Positions 8,242-16,693 of a stretch of DNA of 64,000 nucleotides are shown piece after piece. Source of the DNA: JAITVB01 sp031553805 (GTDB taxonomy: Bacteria; Bacteroidota; Bacteroidia; Bacteroidales; Rikenellaceae); assembly GCA_031553805.1 (NCBI GenBank), contig JAVBLC010000005.1, forward strand, positions 124,001-188,000, given 5' to 3'. The translations under genes were made by a program, and so were the position numbers. The first letter of the stretch is position 1, and every line of letters begins with the position of its first letter. The notes below the pieces were generated by a model. It was not told the origin of the DNA, searched no databases, and worked only from the letters and a program-made list of their open reading frames with translations.

Positions 8242-10077
8242 ATGAGTATGAAGAAAATCAGTTTGTTTGTCGCCGCGGCTCTGATAGCCGGCGGTGCGGC
8301 CCAGGCGCAGGACCAAGTGCGCTACACGGGTAAAACGATTCCCAACATCGACTACCACGACGGGGCTCTGCCCCACATCATGGGCGTGCACAACATCCAG
8401 ACGATGCGTGCCAACCGCGAAAACCCGCAGTATGCCGACGGCTACGGCTGGACCTACAACCACGGGGCCAACATCGCCTACTGGAACGACACGTTCTGGA
8501 TCAACTACCTGAGCGATCCTCACGGCGAGCACTACCCTCCCGGACAAACCCTGGTGCAAAGCTCGACCGACGGCTACAACTGGACGTTCCCCAACGTGGC
8601 TTTCCCGATCTACAAGGTGCCCGACGGCATCACCCACGAAGGTTACGGCACAAGCAAAAACCTCTATTCGGTGATGCACCAGCGCATGGGCTGGTACGTG
8701 AGTAAGAAGAGTAATCGCCTGTTCACGCTGGGCTACTACGGCATCTCAATCACCCACAAAGACAGCCCCAACCAGGGCGAAGGCATCGGCCGCGTGATCC
8801 GCGAGGTGTATAAGGACGGCTCGATGGGCCCGATCTATTTCATCCGCTACTCGCCCGGGTTCAACGAAAAGAACACCGATTACCCCTTCTACAAAACGAG
8901 CAAGGACAAAGGATTCGTAGAAGCGTGCGACGAATTGCTGGCCGACCCGCTGATGGTTCAGCAATGGGCCGAAGAGAACCGTGGCGACGAGATCCTTCCG
9001 CTTCAACGTCCGTTGCAGGCATTTTGCTATTATCCTTTAGCGGATGGCCGCCTGGTGGCTATGTGGAAGAACTGGCTCACCTCGTTCAGCTCGGACGGTG
9101 GCAAGAGCTGGGGCGAAGTGTATGCCGCTCCCGGCTTCTTCACCGGCACGGCCAAGGAATGGGGCCAGCGCCTTTCCGACGGCACCTACGCCGTGGTTTA
9201 CAACCCTTCGAAATTCCGTTGGCCGATGGCCATCTGCCTGAGCAAAGACGGGCTGAACTACGACAATATGTATAGCGTACACGGCGACATCTCGCCGATG
9301 CGCTACACGGGCAACGAAAAATCCTACGGTCCGCAGTACCTGCGCGGGATCATGCCCGGCAACGGCGTGGTACCCGACAACAACATGTGGCTCGCTTACA
9401 GCGTGAACAAGGAAGACATCTGGGCGATGCGCGTCACCGTGCCCGTACAGACCGTCGCCACCGCCCCGATCAACGAAGACCTGTCGAAATACAACAAAGT
9501 GAGCGACCTGGCCCGTTGGAACGTTTACTCGCCCGTGTGGGCACCCGTAACGGTAGAAAAGGCCCCGAACGGCCAGAATGCACTGAAACTCGCCGACCAG
9601 GATCCGTATGATTACGCGAAAGTGGAACACCTGTTCCCCGATTCGAAAAAATTCACGGTCGAATTTTCAGTGATGCCCGCCCAGAACGACAAGGGCCTGT
9701 TGCACATCGAACTGCAGAACGAAGCCGGCTTGCCGGCCATCCGCCTGCTGTTTGAGGACGACGGCGTGATCCGGGCCAAGCGCGGTGCGAAATTCAATGA
9801 CCTGGGCAAATACACCGCCGGCCAGAAATGCGATTTCAAACTCGAAGTCGACGCCACCACGATGACTTACCGTCTCACCGTCAATGGCGGCCGCCCGTCT
9901 AACCAGGCGTTCTACGCCCCGATGAACTCATTCTCGCGCATCGTCTTCCGCACGGGTGACACCAACAAGATCCCGACGCCCGACAATCTGGCCTACGAAG
10001 ACTATGTACTCGACAAGGGCAGCGTACCGGTTCCAGAAGCCAACTTTTACATTCTTTCCCTTAAAACGACACACTGA
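8242..10077 (+). CDS. Secreted sialidase-fold propeller protein with C-terminal jelly-roll-like domain
   Basis: A protein of about 611 residues with a signal peptide ending near GGAAQAQ. Residues from about 30 to 420 form a propeller with BNR-like turns (SSTDGYNWTF, SSDGGKSWG, LSKDGLNYD). Residues from about 430 to 600 look like a concanavalin A-like beta-sandwich (FTVEFSVMPAQNDKG, KLEVDATTMTYRLTVNG). I do not recognise an exact family. It could be an exo-glycosidase of the sialidase superfamily or a propeller lyase like those acting on uronate-rhamnose linkages. The GTG at 8236 is in frame but the ATG at 8242 (or 8248) fits the signal peptide better. Its stop overlaps the next start by one base. 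Confidence 0.7.
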   Translation: MSMKKISLFVAAALIAGGAAQAQDQVRYTGKTIPNIDYHDGALPHIMGVHNIQTMRANRENPQYADGYGWTYNHGANIAYWNDTFWINYLSDPHGEHYPPGQTLVQSSTDGYNWTFPNVAFPIYKVPDGITHEGYGTSKNLYSVMHQRMGWYVSKKSNRLFTLGYYGISITHKDSPNQGEGIGRVIREVYKDGSMGPIYFIRYSPGFNEKNTDYPFYKTSKDKGFVEACDELLADPLMVQQWAEENRGDEILPLQRPLQAFCYYPLADGRLVAMWKNWLTSFSSDGGKSWGEVYAAPGFFTGTAKEWGQRLSDGTYAVVYNPSKFRWPMAICLSKDGLNYDNMYSVHGDISPMRYTGNEKSYGPQYLRGIMPGNGVVPDNNMWLAYSVNKEDIWAMRVTVPVQTVATAPINEDLSKYNKVSDLARWNVYSPVWAPVTVEKAPNGQNALKLADQDPYDYAKVEHLFPDSKKFTVEFSVMPAQNDKGLLHIELQNEAGLPAIRLLFEDDGVIRAKRGAKFNDLGKYTAGQKCDFKLEVDATTMTYRLTVNGGRPSNQAFYAPMNSFSRIVFRTGDTNKIPTPDNLAYEDYVLDKGSVPVPEANFYILSLKTTH

Positions 10078-11183
10078 TGATTCGGAAATTTTTCATGATA
10101 ACCGTCCTGGGGTTGACTTGCGTCACGCTGAAGGCCCAAGAGCGCGAAGGGTTCCGGCTTGATCCCGGAGTACTGAAGCAGGAGTTCATCTACACCACGG
10201 CCTCCTACCCCCAATGCCACGCTTCGACCATTGCCGAAACCCCGGTGGGTCTGGTGGCCGCCTGGTTTGGCGGAACGGCGGAGCGTAACCCCGATGTTTG
10301 CATCTGGGTGAGCCGCTACGTCGACGGCCAGTGGACCGAAGGGATGAACGTGGCCAACGGCATCGAACCCGACGGCAAGCGCTACCCGACCTGGAACCCG
10401 GTACTGTTCCAAGTACCGGGCGGTGAACTGTGGCTCTTCTACAAGACCGGGCCGAGCCCGTCAACGTGGTGGGGTTACCTGATGCGATCGACTGACAACG
10501 GTGTGAGCTGGTCTACGCCCGAACGCCTGCCCGACGGCTTCCAGGGCCCGATCAAGAACAAGCCCGTGATGCTCGCCGACGGCACGATCCTCTGCCCCAC
10601 CAGCCGCGAAGGCGAAGGCGGATGGCGTGTGCTGATGGAATACACCAAAGACGGTGGCAAAACCTGGGGCAAGACCGAGATTGTCGACATGAGCGGAGGC
10701 ACCATGCGCGCCATCCAGCCCAGCGTACTGTTCCACAAGGACGGCCGCCTGCAGATCCTCTGCCGCAGCCAGAACCGGGCGATCCTCGAATCGTGGTCTT
10801 CGGACAACGGGATGACCTGGTCGCCCCTGGCCAAGACCAACCTGCCGAATAACAATTCGGGTACCGACGCCGTAACGCTCCGCGACGGACGCCAGTTGCT
10901 GGCCTACAACCACGTGCTGCCTCCGGGCGAAGAGATCAAAGGCCCGCGTACCCCGCTCAACGTTTCGGTGAGCAAGGACGGTGAGAACTGGGAAGCGGCG
11001 GCCGTGCTCGAAGACTCGCAGGTCAGCCAGTATTCCTATCCATCGGTGATTCAGACTTCCGACGGGCTGGTACACGTGGTCTACACCTGGCGCCGCCTGC
11101 GCATCGTCCACGCTGTGCTCGATCCCGCGCAGTTCGATACGAAAAAGATCAAGAACGGAATCTGGCCGGCTAAGAAGCGCTAA
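10077..11183 (+). CDS. Predicted neuraminidase-like BNR propeller protein
   Basis: A 368-residue secreted protein (signal peptide ending near TLKAQ) of the BNR_2/COG4692 type, annotated in general as predicted sialidase. Visible features are the HASTIAETPVGLVAAWFGG opening, Asp-box-like turns (STDNGVSWS, TKDGGKTWG, SSDNGMTWS, SKDGENWE) and a C-terminal RLRIVHAVLD strand. Related proteins in other Bacteroidetes lie in glycan loci, and one sialidase-superfamily enzyme (the BT1020 GH33 domain) removes the 2-keto-3-deoxy acid DHA from rhamnogalacturonan-II. A substrate in that class would suit the aldolase upstream. The arginine triad of true GH33 enzymes was not confirmed by me. Confidence 0.75.
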   Translation: MIRKFFMITVLGLTCVTLKAQEREGFRLDPGVLKQEFIYTTASYPQCHASTIAETPVGLVAAWFGGTAERNPDVCIWVSRYVDGQWTEGMNVANGIEPDGKRYPTWNPVLFQVPGGELWLFYKTGPSPSTWWGYLMRSTDNGVSWSTPERLPDGFQGPIKNKPVMLADGTILCPTSREGEGGWRVLMEYTKDGGKTWGKTEIVDMSGGTMRAIQPSVLFHKDGRLQILCRSQNRAILESWSSDNGMTWSPLAKTNLPNNNSGTDAVTLRDGRQLLAYNHVLPPGEEIKGPRTPLNVSVSKDGENWEAAAVLEDSQVSQYSYPSVIQTSDGLVHVVYTWRRLRIVHAVLDPAQFDTKKIKNGIWPAKKR

Positions 11184-11204
11184 CCGGGTTTGACTCAGCC
11201 TACA

Positions 11205-11236
11205 AAAAAAGAGGAGCTTTCGGGCTCCTCTTTTTT
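11205..11236. terminator. Bidirectional terminator between propeller gene and birA
   Basis: The stem GAGGAGC / GCTCCTC with a six-base loop has an A-run before it and a T-run after it. It can therefore end transcripts from both converging genes. Confidence 0.85.
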
Positions 11237-11253
11237 ATTTTCATCGGTGGCGG

Positions 11254-12048
11254 TCATGCTTCGCCAACGGCAAGAAACTCGACCTCTTTGAAAAAAAATC
11301 CTTTCCGGGTGTCGTCCCGACGCACGAGGATCAATTCCCCAGACGGACGGACAGCCTCGATCCTGGCCTCGAAAAGTTCACCGGTCACCGCATCGCGATA
11401 CGGGGAAAAACCATCTTGGCGATACAGCAACGAAAAATAACATGCTTCGAGCGCCGCTGCATTAAAATCTGCATCCGAAAATACCGAAAACCGCGTCCAG
11501 AGCCGGCCGAGCAACTTTTCGAATACCTGGGCCCGGTCAAAGGCACTTCTGCCCACCTGCGCCATAGAAACCGGATTGGGCAACGAGAGATCGAACGCCT
11601 GTTGGTTGACGTTCAAACCGATCCCGATCACACTTTTGGTCAACCGCTCGCCCATCAGGTCGTTTTCGATCAGCACGCCGGCCACTTTCCGCTCGCCGAC
11701 ATAAATATCGTTCGGCCATTTGATCGTCGCCCCGATGCCGAAATCACCCAGTGTTTCGACCAAAGCAACCGCCGTGGCCTTGGACAACAGGAACGATTTT
11801 TCGAACGGCAACGCCGCAGGCTCGACCACCACCGAAAAGGTCAGGTTCTCCCCCGCCCCGCTCGCCCACGCGTTGCCCCGCTGTCCTCGCCCGGCCGACT
11901 GGCTGTCGGCCAAAACGATGTCGCCGTGGTGATAACATTCACCACGGGCTTCGTCGTTCGTAGAGGATATTTCCGGGAAGAAATGCAAGCGCAAGCGGTG
12001 CCGGACAGCCGCCGAAAGGAATCCGGCCACCGGATCAATCGCCGTCAT
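11254..12048 (-). CDS. birA: Biotin--[acetyl-CoA-carboxylase] ligase
   Basis: A protein of about 264 residues that activates biotin with ATP and attaches it to a lysine of biotin carboxyl carrier proteins. It has the biotin-binding loop GRGQRGN (residues 53-59 from the chosen start), KWPNDI, KVAGVLIE and the GIGLNVNQ block, then a short C-terminal SH3-like part. There is no N-terminal helix-turn-helix, so it is a monofunctional enzyme and not a repressor. I chose the ATG at 12048, which overlaps the end of the Na/Pi gene by 14 bases; a start further upstream at 12078 is possible but would lie deep in that gene. Confidence 0.93.
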   Translation of the reverse strand: MTAIDPVAGFLSAAVRHRLRLHFFPEISSTNDEARGECYHHGDIVLADSQSAGRGQRGNAWASGAGENLTFSVVVEPAALPFEKSFLLSKATAVALVETLGDFGIGATIKWPNDIYVGERKVAGVLIENDLMGERLTKSVIGIGLNVNQQAFDLSLPNPVSMAQVGRSAFDRAQVFEKLLGRLWTRFSVFSDADFNAAALEACYFSLLYRQDGFSPYRDAVTGELFEARIEAVRPSGELILVRRDDTRKGFFFKEVEFLAVGEA

Positions 12049-13756
12049 TGCTTTTGTCTTTCTGGGTATGCGGAACAATATTCAAAATATCCTCCGAAAT
12101 CTGCTCGATCGTGTCGGCCAGACGTTCGGCCTCTCCGATGATTTCCGAAAAAACAATCCCGGCCGCAAAGGTCACTTCCTGACTGTCGATCGAATAGAGG
12201 TATTTTTCACGCAGTTCTTCTTCGAGGTCGTTGATCTGCTTTTCGAGCGCATAGACGTCGCGGATAGGCTGCTTTTCATCAAAGGCGTGGCTGATGTTGG
12301 CATCCATCAGCAGAATCGAGCGGTCGATCAGGTCAAACATCCGGTTGACCCCGTCGTGCATATCCTGCGAGAGCCAAATACCGCGTTTGCGCTTATCCCG
12401 GATGGCCTTGGCCAGTTTGTAGCTGCAGTCGGACATGATCTCGATGTCCGAAATCACCTTGAACATCACCTGCACCCGGCTGAACCCTTCGGCCCCCATA
12501 TCTTCCTGGGCCATCCGCGAAAGATAGTTATACATTTCAGATTCAAGCGTATCGCTGATCGTTTCGTATTTGACGATGTGCTCATAGGTCATTTCGAATT
12601 CGGCCGCATCGGTTTCCTGGAACAGCGTGCGGACAAAGCCGAACATTTTTGAGGATTGCTTGCTGTAGCTCACCAGTTCCTTGTATGCCTGATAAATAGA
12701 CAACTCGGGAGCGGCAAGCATCCCCGACTCCATATGGGTCATCCGGGCCTGAGGCTTATCTTTCTTTTGCCGCACCATTTTAGACGAGAGTTGGGCGATC
12801 TGAGGCGTAAACCACACGAGCACAGCTGTATTGACCACATTAAACAGCGTGTGGAACAACGCCAACGCTACCGGCCGCGACTGGGGATCGGTCATCGGCG
12901 AATTGCTGCCGAACGCTTCGACGATAGCCGTGATTAGTTTGAGGAAATAGGGGAAAATGCACAGCATCCAAATCACCCCGATCACGTTGAATATCAAATG
13001 TGCCCGAGCCGCTCGCTGGGCATCGGCGTTGGCTACCACTGCCGCAAGGTTGGCGGTGATCGTGGTACCGATGTTTTCGCCCAGTACCATCGCCGTGGCG
13101 CACTCGAACGGAATCCATCCGTTGTTACACATAATGATCGTCAGCGCCATCGTCGCACTCGACGACTGGATGATGATCGTCAGCACCGTACCGATAAAGA
13201 CGAACAACAGCACCGACCACGTACCCTGATTACTGAAATTGGCCAAAAAATGCAACACCGAAGGATCCTCCTGCAATCCGGTCATCGACCGTTTCATCAG
13301 GTCGAGCCCCAGAAAAAGCAATGAAAAACCAATAATAAATCCCCCGAACGACCGGGTGCGCGGATTGCGCATGAAAAGCAGCGGAAACCCGAAGGCAATC
13401 AACGGAATAGCCAGCGTCCCGAGATCGACCTTGAATCCGAAGAGCGAGATCAGCCAGGCAGTGGTCGTCGTCCCGATATTGGCCCCCATGATGAGGCCGA
13501 TCGATTGGACGAGGGTGATCAGTTCGGCGTTGACAAAACTGATGATCATCACCGTCGTCGCGCTCGACGATTGGATGATCGTGGTGATGAACGTCCCCAC
13601 CAAGATCCGTTTAAGGGGATTCGAAGTCATTGCCGCCAGGATGTCGCGCAGCTTGTTGCCGGCCACCTGCTGGAGCGATTCGCTCATCAGCTTCATCCCA
13701 TAGAGGAACAAACCGAGCGAACCAATGATTGTCAGCGCCGTAAAGATTCCGTTCAT
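12035..13756 (-). CDS. Na+/phosphate symporter family protein with PhoU-like domain
   Basis: A 573-residue protein of the PNaS family, which moves phosphate with sodium across the inner membrane. The two inverted membrane halves carry the family signature QSSSATT at residues 62-68 and QSSSATM at 197-203, each followed by a GANIGTT or GENIGTT loop. From about residue 340 to the end the chain is hydrophilic and helical, like PhoU (MSDCSYKLAKAIRDKRKRG and further helices), and may regulate transport. It is the first gene of a two-gene unit with birA, and has its own -7 promoter match. Confidence 0.9.
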   Translation of the reverse strand: MNGIFTALTIIGSLGLFLYGMKLMSESLQQVAGNKLRDILAAMTSNPLKRILVGTFITTIIQSSSATTVMIISFVNAELITLVQSIGLIMGANIGTTTTAWLISLFGFKVDLGTLAIPLIAFGFPLLFMRNPRTRSFGGFIIGFSLLFLGLDLMKRSMTGLQEDPSVLHFLANFSNQGTWSVLLFVFIGTVLTIIIQSSSATMALTIIMCNNGWIPFECATAMVLGENIGTTITANLAAVVANADAQRAARAHLIFNVIGVIWMLCIFPYFLKLITAIVEAFGSNSPMTDPQSRPVALALFHTLFNVVNTAVLVWFTPQIAQLSSKMVRQKKDKPQARMTHMESGMLAAPELSIYQAYKELVSYSKQSSKMFGFVRTLFQETDAAEFEMTYEHIVKYETISDTLESEMYNYLSRMAQEDMGAEGFSRVQVMFKVISDIEIMSDCSYKLAKAIRDKRKRGIWLSQDMHDGVNRMFDLIDRSILLMDANISHAFDEKQPIRDVYALEKQINDLEEELREKYLYSIDSQEVTFAAGIVFSEIIGEAERLADTIEQISEDILNIVPHTQKDKSNDGD

Positions 13757-13782
13757 TTGTTAAGTTTGGTTATTTTGCAGTT

Positions 13783-13790
13783 CAAAATTA
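13783..13790 (-). promoter_or_regulatory. Candidate -7 element for the Na/Pi-birA unit
   Basis: The minus strand reads TAATTTTG, an exact TAnnTTTG match, 26 bases before the ATG. No TTTG is found at the ideal -33 spacing. Confidence 0.5.
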
Positions 13791-13838
13791 CATCATTTTT
13801 TGAAATCACCTACTGCGGTATTGGCAGGTAATTTAAGG

Positions 13839-13926
13839 CGAGATCCCTGCGCGGGGGCATGAATGCCAGCCTGGAATTGTAGTTGTCCGACAAAGTCAAA
13901 AATCTCCCTGTGCGGGAACCCACCTG
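13839..13926 (-). repeat. Dispersed gene-end repeat, copy 2 (tandem, inside the 3' end of galK)
   Basis: Two direct copies lie in tandem. On the minus strand the first reads GGGTTCCCGCACAGGGAG then ATTTTTGACTTTG, and the second contains GCCCCCGCGCAGGGATCTC. The first copy overlaps the galK stop, so the last galK codons (SRWVPAQGDF) are repeat sequence. Family details are given with the finding on the repeat. Confidence 0.7.
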
Positions 13927-15065
13927 GAGGCGCCGTTACCAATCACGACATTGATGCGGCGGGCTGCTTTCTGAAAACGCTTTTCGTAACGGCCGAGGGC
14001 TTCGTCGACAAAGCTTTCGAGGGCTCCTTCTTCGACCAGATTGATCGTGCAACCGCCAAAGCCCCCGCCCATCATCCGGGCACCTATCACCCCGGGGTAA
14101 TCCTCGGCAAAACCGGCCAGAAAATCGAGTTCCTCGCAACTCACCTCATAATCAAGCGAAAGCCCGCGATGCGACCCGAACATTTTCTGGCCAAAGGCAC
14201 GGTAATCACCTCGCTCCAAGGCTTCACAACCCGTGAGCAGGCGTTCGTTCTCTTCGATGATGTACTTGCAACGGCGGTAAACCACCTCGTCCATCTCATT
14301 CTGATAAGTATTTAACTGGTCAAAAGTCACGTCGCGCAACGACTCGACCCCCGCCGCGTGTCGGGCCACAACAGCCACTCCCGCTTCACACTGCTCGCGC
14401 CGCACGTTATACTGCGACGAAGCCAGCGAGTGTTTTACCTGCGTATCGAGCAAGACCAAGCGAAAACCTACCGGAGAAAAGGGTTCGAGTTTGTAGTCGA
14501 GTGTCCGGCAGTCGAGGCGGATCACCTTCCCTCGTTCACCGAAGAGCGAAGCAAACTGGTCCATAATGCCGCACCGCACACCGATGTAGTGATGCTCGGT
14601 CATTTGCCCGATCTTCGCCAGATCGAACCGCGAAAACCCGAGGCTGAACAACTCGTTCAACCCAAACCCGAACACGCTTTCCAGCGCAGCCGACGACGAA
14701 AGCCCCGCCCCGAGCGGTACGTCACCCCCGAAAACGCAGTCAAACCCGCCGGGTTTATGTTCCCGGTCGGCCATCTCCTGCACCACGCCGTAGATGTATC
14801 GCGCCCACTGGGGTTTGGGCGGCGAGCCCGACATCAGCGTGAATTCGAGCGACGCGTCGTAATCGGCCGCATAAGCCCGCACCGAATCGGTTTCATTGGG
14901 CCGGATCACGGCATAGATCGCCTGTTCGATCGCCCCAGGCAACACAAAACCGAGGTTGTAATCGGTGTGTTCGCCAATCAGGTTCACCCGGCCGGGCGAA
15001 GCGAAAAGCACGCCCCCGCCCCCAAACCGTTTTTCAAAAATTTCTTGAATTCGTTCGCTTGTCAT
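13896..15065 (-). CDS. galK: Galactokinase
   Basis: A 389-residue GHMP kinase that phosphorylates alpha-D-galactose at C1 in the Leloir pathway. The galactokinase signature GRVNLIGEHTDYN is at residues 25-37, the ATP loop LGAGLSSSAALE at 118-129, and the catalytic Asp169 in GIMDQFASL. The GHMP C-terminal motif ARMMGGGFGGCTIN is also present. Its ATG overlaps the truA stop by four bases (ATGA), so it is translated as part of a truA-galK unit. The final ten or so residues fall inside a dispersed DNA repeat and are probably not part of the ancestral protein. No galT or galE is nearby. Confidence 0.96.
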   Translation of the reverse strand: MTSERIQEIFEKRFGGGGVLFASPGRVNLIGEHTDYNLGFVLPGAIEQAIYAVIRPNETDSVRAYAADYDASLEFTLMSGSPPKPQWARYIYGVVQEMADREHKPGGFDCVFGGDVPLGAGLSSSAALESVFGFGLNELFSLGFSRFDLAKIGQMTEHHYIGVRCGIMDQFASLFGERGKVIRLDCRTLDYKLEPFSPVGFRLVLLDTQVKHSLASSQYNVRREQCEAGVAVVARHAAGVESLRDVTFDQLNTYQNEMDEVVYRRCKYIIEENERLLTGCEALERGDYRAFGQKMFGSHRGLSLDYEVSCEELDFLAGFAEDYPGVIGARMMGGGFGGCTINLVEEGALESFVDEALGRYEKRFQKAARRINVVIGNGASRWVPAQGDF

Positions 15066-15817
15066 AGGTCTAAGAACAATTCCGAAGGATATTCGACCCC
15101 GGTCAAAAAAAGCCCTTGGGGAGGCGCCGACGAGCCGGCATCACTTCTATTTTTACTTTCAATTATTTTCGTAAAATCCTCTAATGAAATCTTTTCGCGC
15201 CCTACATCGACCATCGTACCGACCAACGCCCGCACCATATTCCGCAAGAACCGGTCGGCCGAAACCGTGTATATCAATCGCGAACCCTCGCCCCGCCATT
15301 CCGAGCGGAACAAGCGGCAAATATTGGTTTTATTGTCCGAATGCAACTTGCTGAACGACGTAAAATCCTCGCAACCAAGCAGCACCCCCGCCGCCTCATT
15401 CATCGCCCCGAGATCGAGCGGCACGCCATACTGCCAGGCTGTTTCGATCGCAAACGGATTTTTTGAAGACTCGATCACGTACTCATACTCGCGCCTTAAT
15501 GCGTTGAAACGTGCGTGGGCATCCGCCCGTACTTGCCTGACGCCGCTCACCGCAATATCACGCGGCAGGATTGCATTGAGGTGATAGCAAAAATCATCGG
15601 CCACCGTCGGCCGCAGGCTATCCGTATCGAAATGGGCGACATAATAGGCGGCGTGCACCCCCGTGTCGGTGCGCCCCACTCCCACCACCTCCGCAGTGTG
15701 GCCCAACAATTTCGACAACCCGTCCTGCAGCGTTTCCTGCACCGAATGGGCATTGGGTTGCACCTGCCAGCCGTTGTAGCGGGTGCCATTATACGAGAGG
15801 TAAAGGAAATAGCGCAT
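15062..15817 (-). CDS. truA: tRNA pseudouridine(38-40) synthase TruA
   Basis: A 251-residue enzyme that converts uridines 38-40 in the tRNA anticodon arm to pseudouridine. The catalytic aspartate is Asp51 in GVGRTDTGVHA. Other conserved blocks are YNGTRYNGWQVQP near the N-terminus, FNALRREYEY, and RFLRNMVRALVGTMVDVG near the C-terminus, which matches family order and length. The gene is divergent from dapB with a 108-base shared promoter region that contains a -7 match and an inverted repeat. It overlaps galK by four bases. Confidence 0.96.
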   Translation of the reverse strand: MRYFLYLSYNGTRYNGWQVQPNAHSVQETLQDGLSKLLGHTAEVVGVGRTDTGVHAAYYVAHFDTDSLRPTVADDFCYHLNAILPRDIAVSGVRQVRADAHARFNALRREYEYVIESSKNPFAIETAWQYGVPLDLGAMNEAAGVLLGCEDFTSFSKLHSDNKTNICRLFRSEWRGEGSRLIYTVSADRFLRNMVRALVGTMVDVGREKISLEDFTKIIESKNRSDAGSSAPPQGLFLTGVEYPSELFLDL

Positions 15818-15834
15818 CCGAGGGTTTTCGTTTC

Positions 15835-15850
15835 GTGTAAACGGTTACAC
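15835..15850. promoter_or_regulatory. Perfect 6-bp inverted repeat GTGTAA-N4-TTACAC upstream of truA
   Basis: The repeat lies just downstream of the truA -7 element (TATCTTTG on the minus strand, 15857-15850) and shares one base with it. This is a position where a bound repressor could block truA-galK transcription. No nearby regulator gene suggests a protein for it. Confidence 0.45.
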
Positions 15851-15857
15851 AAAGATA
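15850..15857 (-). promoter_or_regulatory. Candidate -7 element for truA-galK
   Basis: The minus strand reads TATCTTTG, an exact match to TAnnTTTG, 32 bases before the truA ATG. No clear -33 TTTG is seen at 19 bases. Confidence 0.5.
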
Positions 15858-15925
15858 ACCTTACCCGGCAAAAAAGCCCTGCATTTGCAAAAAAATCGTT
15901 AAGTTTGCAGAAAATTTTTCAGCCA

Positions 15926-16642
15926 ATGAAAGTAGCGTTGATCGGATACGGCAAGATGGGCAAAGAGATCGAACGGGTGCTCCTTGAACGGGGCCACTCG
16001 GTAGTGCTGATCGTCGACATCCAGAACCCGCAGGACCTGCATCCGAAGAATATGGAAGCGGTAGATGTGGCCATCGAATTTTCATCACCCCAGAGCGCAT
16101 TCGGGAATATCAAAAAATGCCTGGAGTGCGGCACGCCGGTGGTGTGCGGCACCACGGCCTGGCTCGACAATTACGACGAGGCGGTAGAACTTTGCAAACG
16201 CAACGACGGCGCGTTCTTCTACGCATCGAACTACAGCATCGGGGTCAACGTTTTCTTCAAGGTCAACCGCGAACTGGCCCGCCTGCTGAACCGCTTTCCG
16301 GACTACGACGTTTCGCTCGAGGAAGTTCATCATACGCAGAAAAAAGACGCCCCGAGCGGCACAGCGATCACCCTGGCCGAGGGCATCCTGGCCGAGGTAG
16401 AACGCAAAAAGACCTGGATGTGCGGCACAACGACCGAACCTTCGGAACTCGAGATCGGCGCCATCCGCCGCAGCGTGGTGCCGGGCATTCACACGGTCAC
16501 CTGGGAGTCGGACGTGGACCGCATCACGATCAACCACGACGCCAAAAGCCGCCGCGGTTTTGCTGTGGGCGCAGTACTCGCCGCAGAATTTCTGTGTGGC
16601 AAAAAAGGCGTCTACTCGATGGACGACCTGATGAATCAATAA
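15926..16642 (+). CDS. dapB: 4-hydroxy-tetrahydrodipicolinate reductase
   Basis: A 238-residue NAD(P)H-dependent reductase of lysine and diaminopimelate synthesis. The Rossmann motif is GYGKMGKEI at residues 7-15, the conserved CGTTAW block follows near residue 74, and the substrate loop EEVHHTQKKDAPSGTA contains the catalytic His and Lys pair. An open frame runs far upstream, but it crosses the divergent truA promoter and has unlike sequence, so the ATG at 15926 is the true start. A TAAGTTTG element lies 18 bases upstream. Bacteroidetes DapB proteins are this short form. Confidence 0.96.
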   Translation: MKVALIGYGKMGKEIERVLLERGHSVVLIVDIQNPQDLHPKNMEAVDVAIEFSSPQSAFGNIKKCLECGTPVVCGTTAWLDNYDEAVELCKRNDGAFFYASNYSIGVNVFFKVNRELARLLNRFPDYDVSLEEVHHTQKKDAPSGTAITLAEGILAEVERKKTWMCGTTTEPSELEIGAIRRSVVPGIHTVTWESDVDRITINHDAKSRRGFAVGAVLAAEFLCGKKGVYSMDDLMNQ

Positions 16643-16651
16643 TTTAAGGTG

Positions 16652-16682
16652 GTGCGTCCCCGCACCGGGATTTTTTCAAAGC
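16652..16682 (+). repeat. Dispersed gene-end repeat, copy 3
   Basis: It begins GTGCGTCCCCGCACCGGG and continues ATTTTTTCAAAG, filling the gap between the dapB stop and the signal peptidase start. It resembles copy 1 most closely in its first half. Confidence 0.65.
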
Positions 16683-16693
16683 GAAGCAATAAT

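Noticed and set aside
15515..15925. An N-terminal extension of DapB
   Set aside because: It would cross the truA coding strand and both promoters. The Rossmann motif begins normally at the ATG at 15926.
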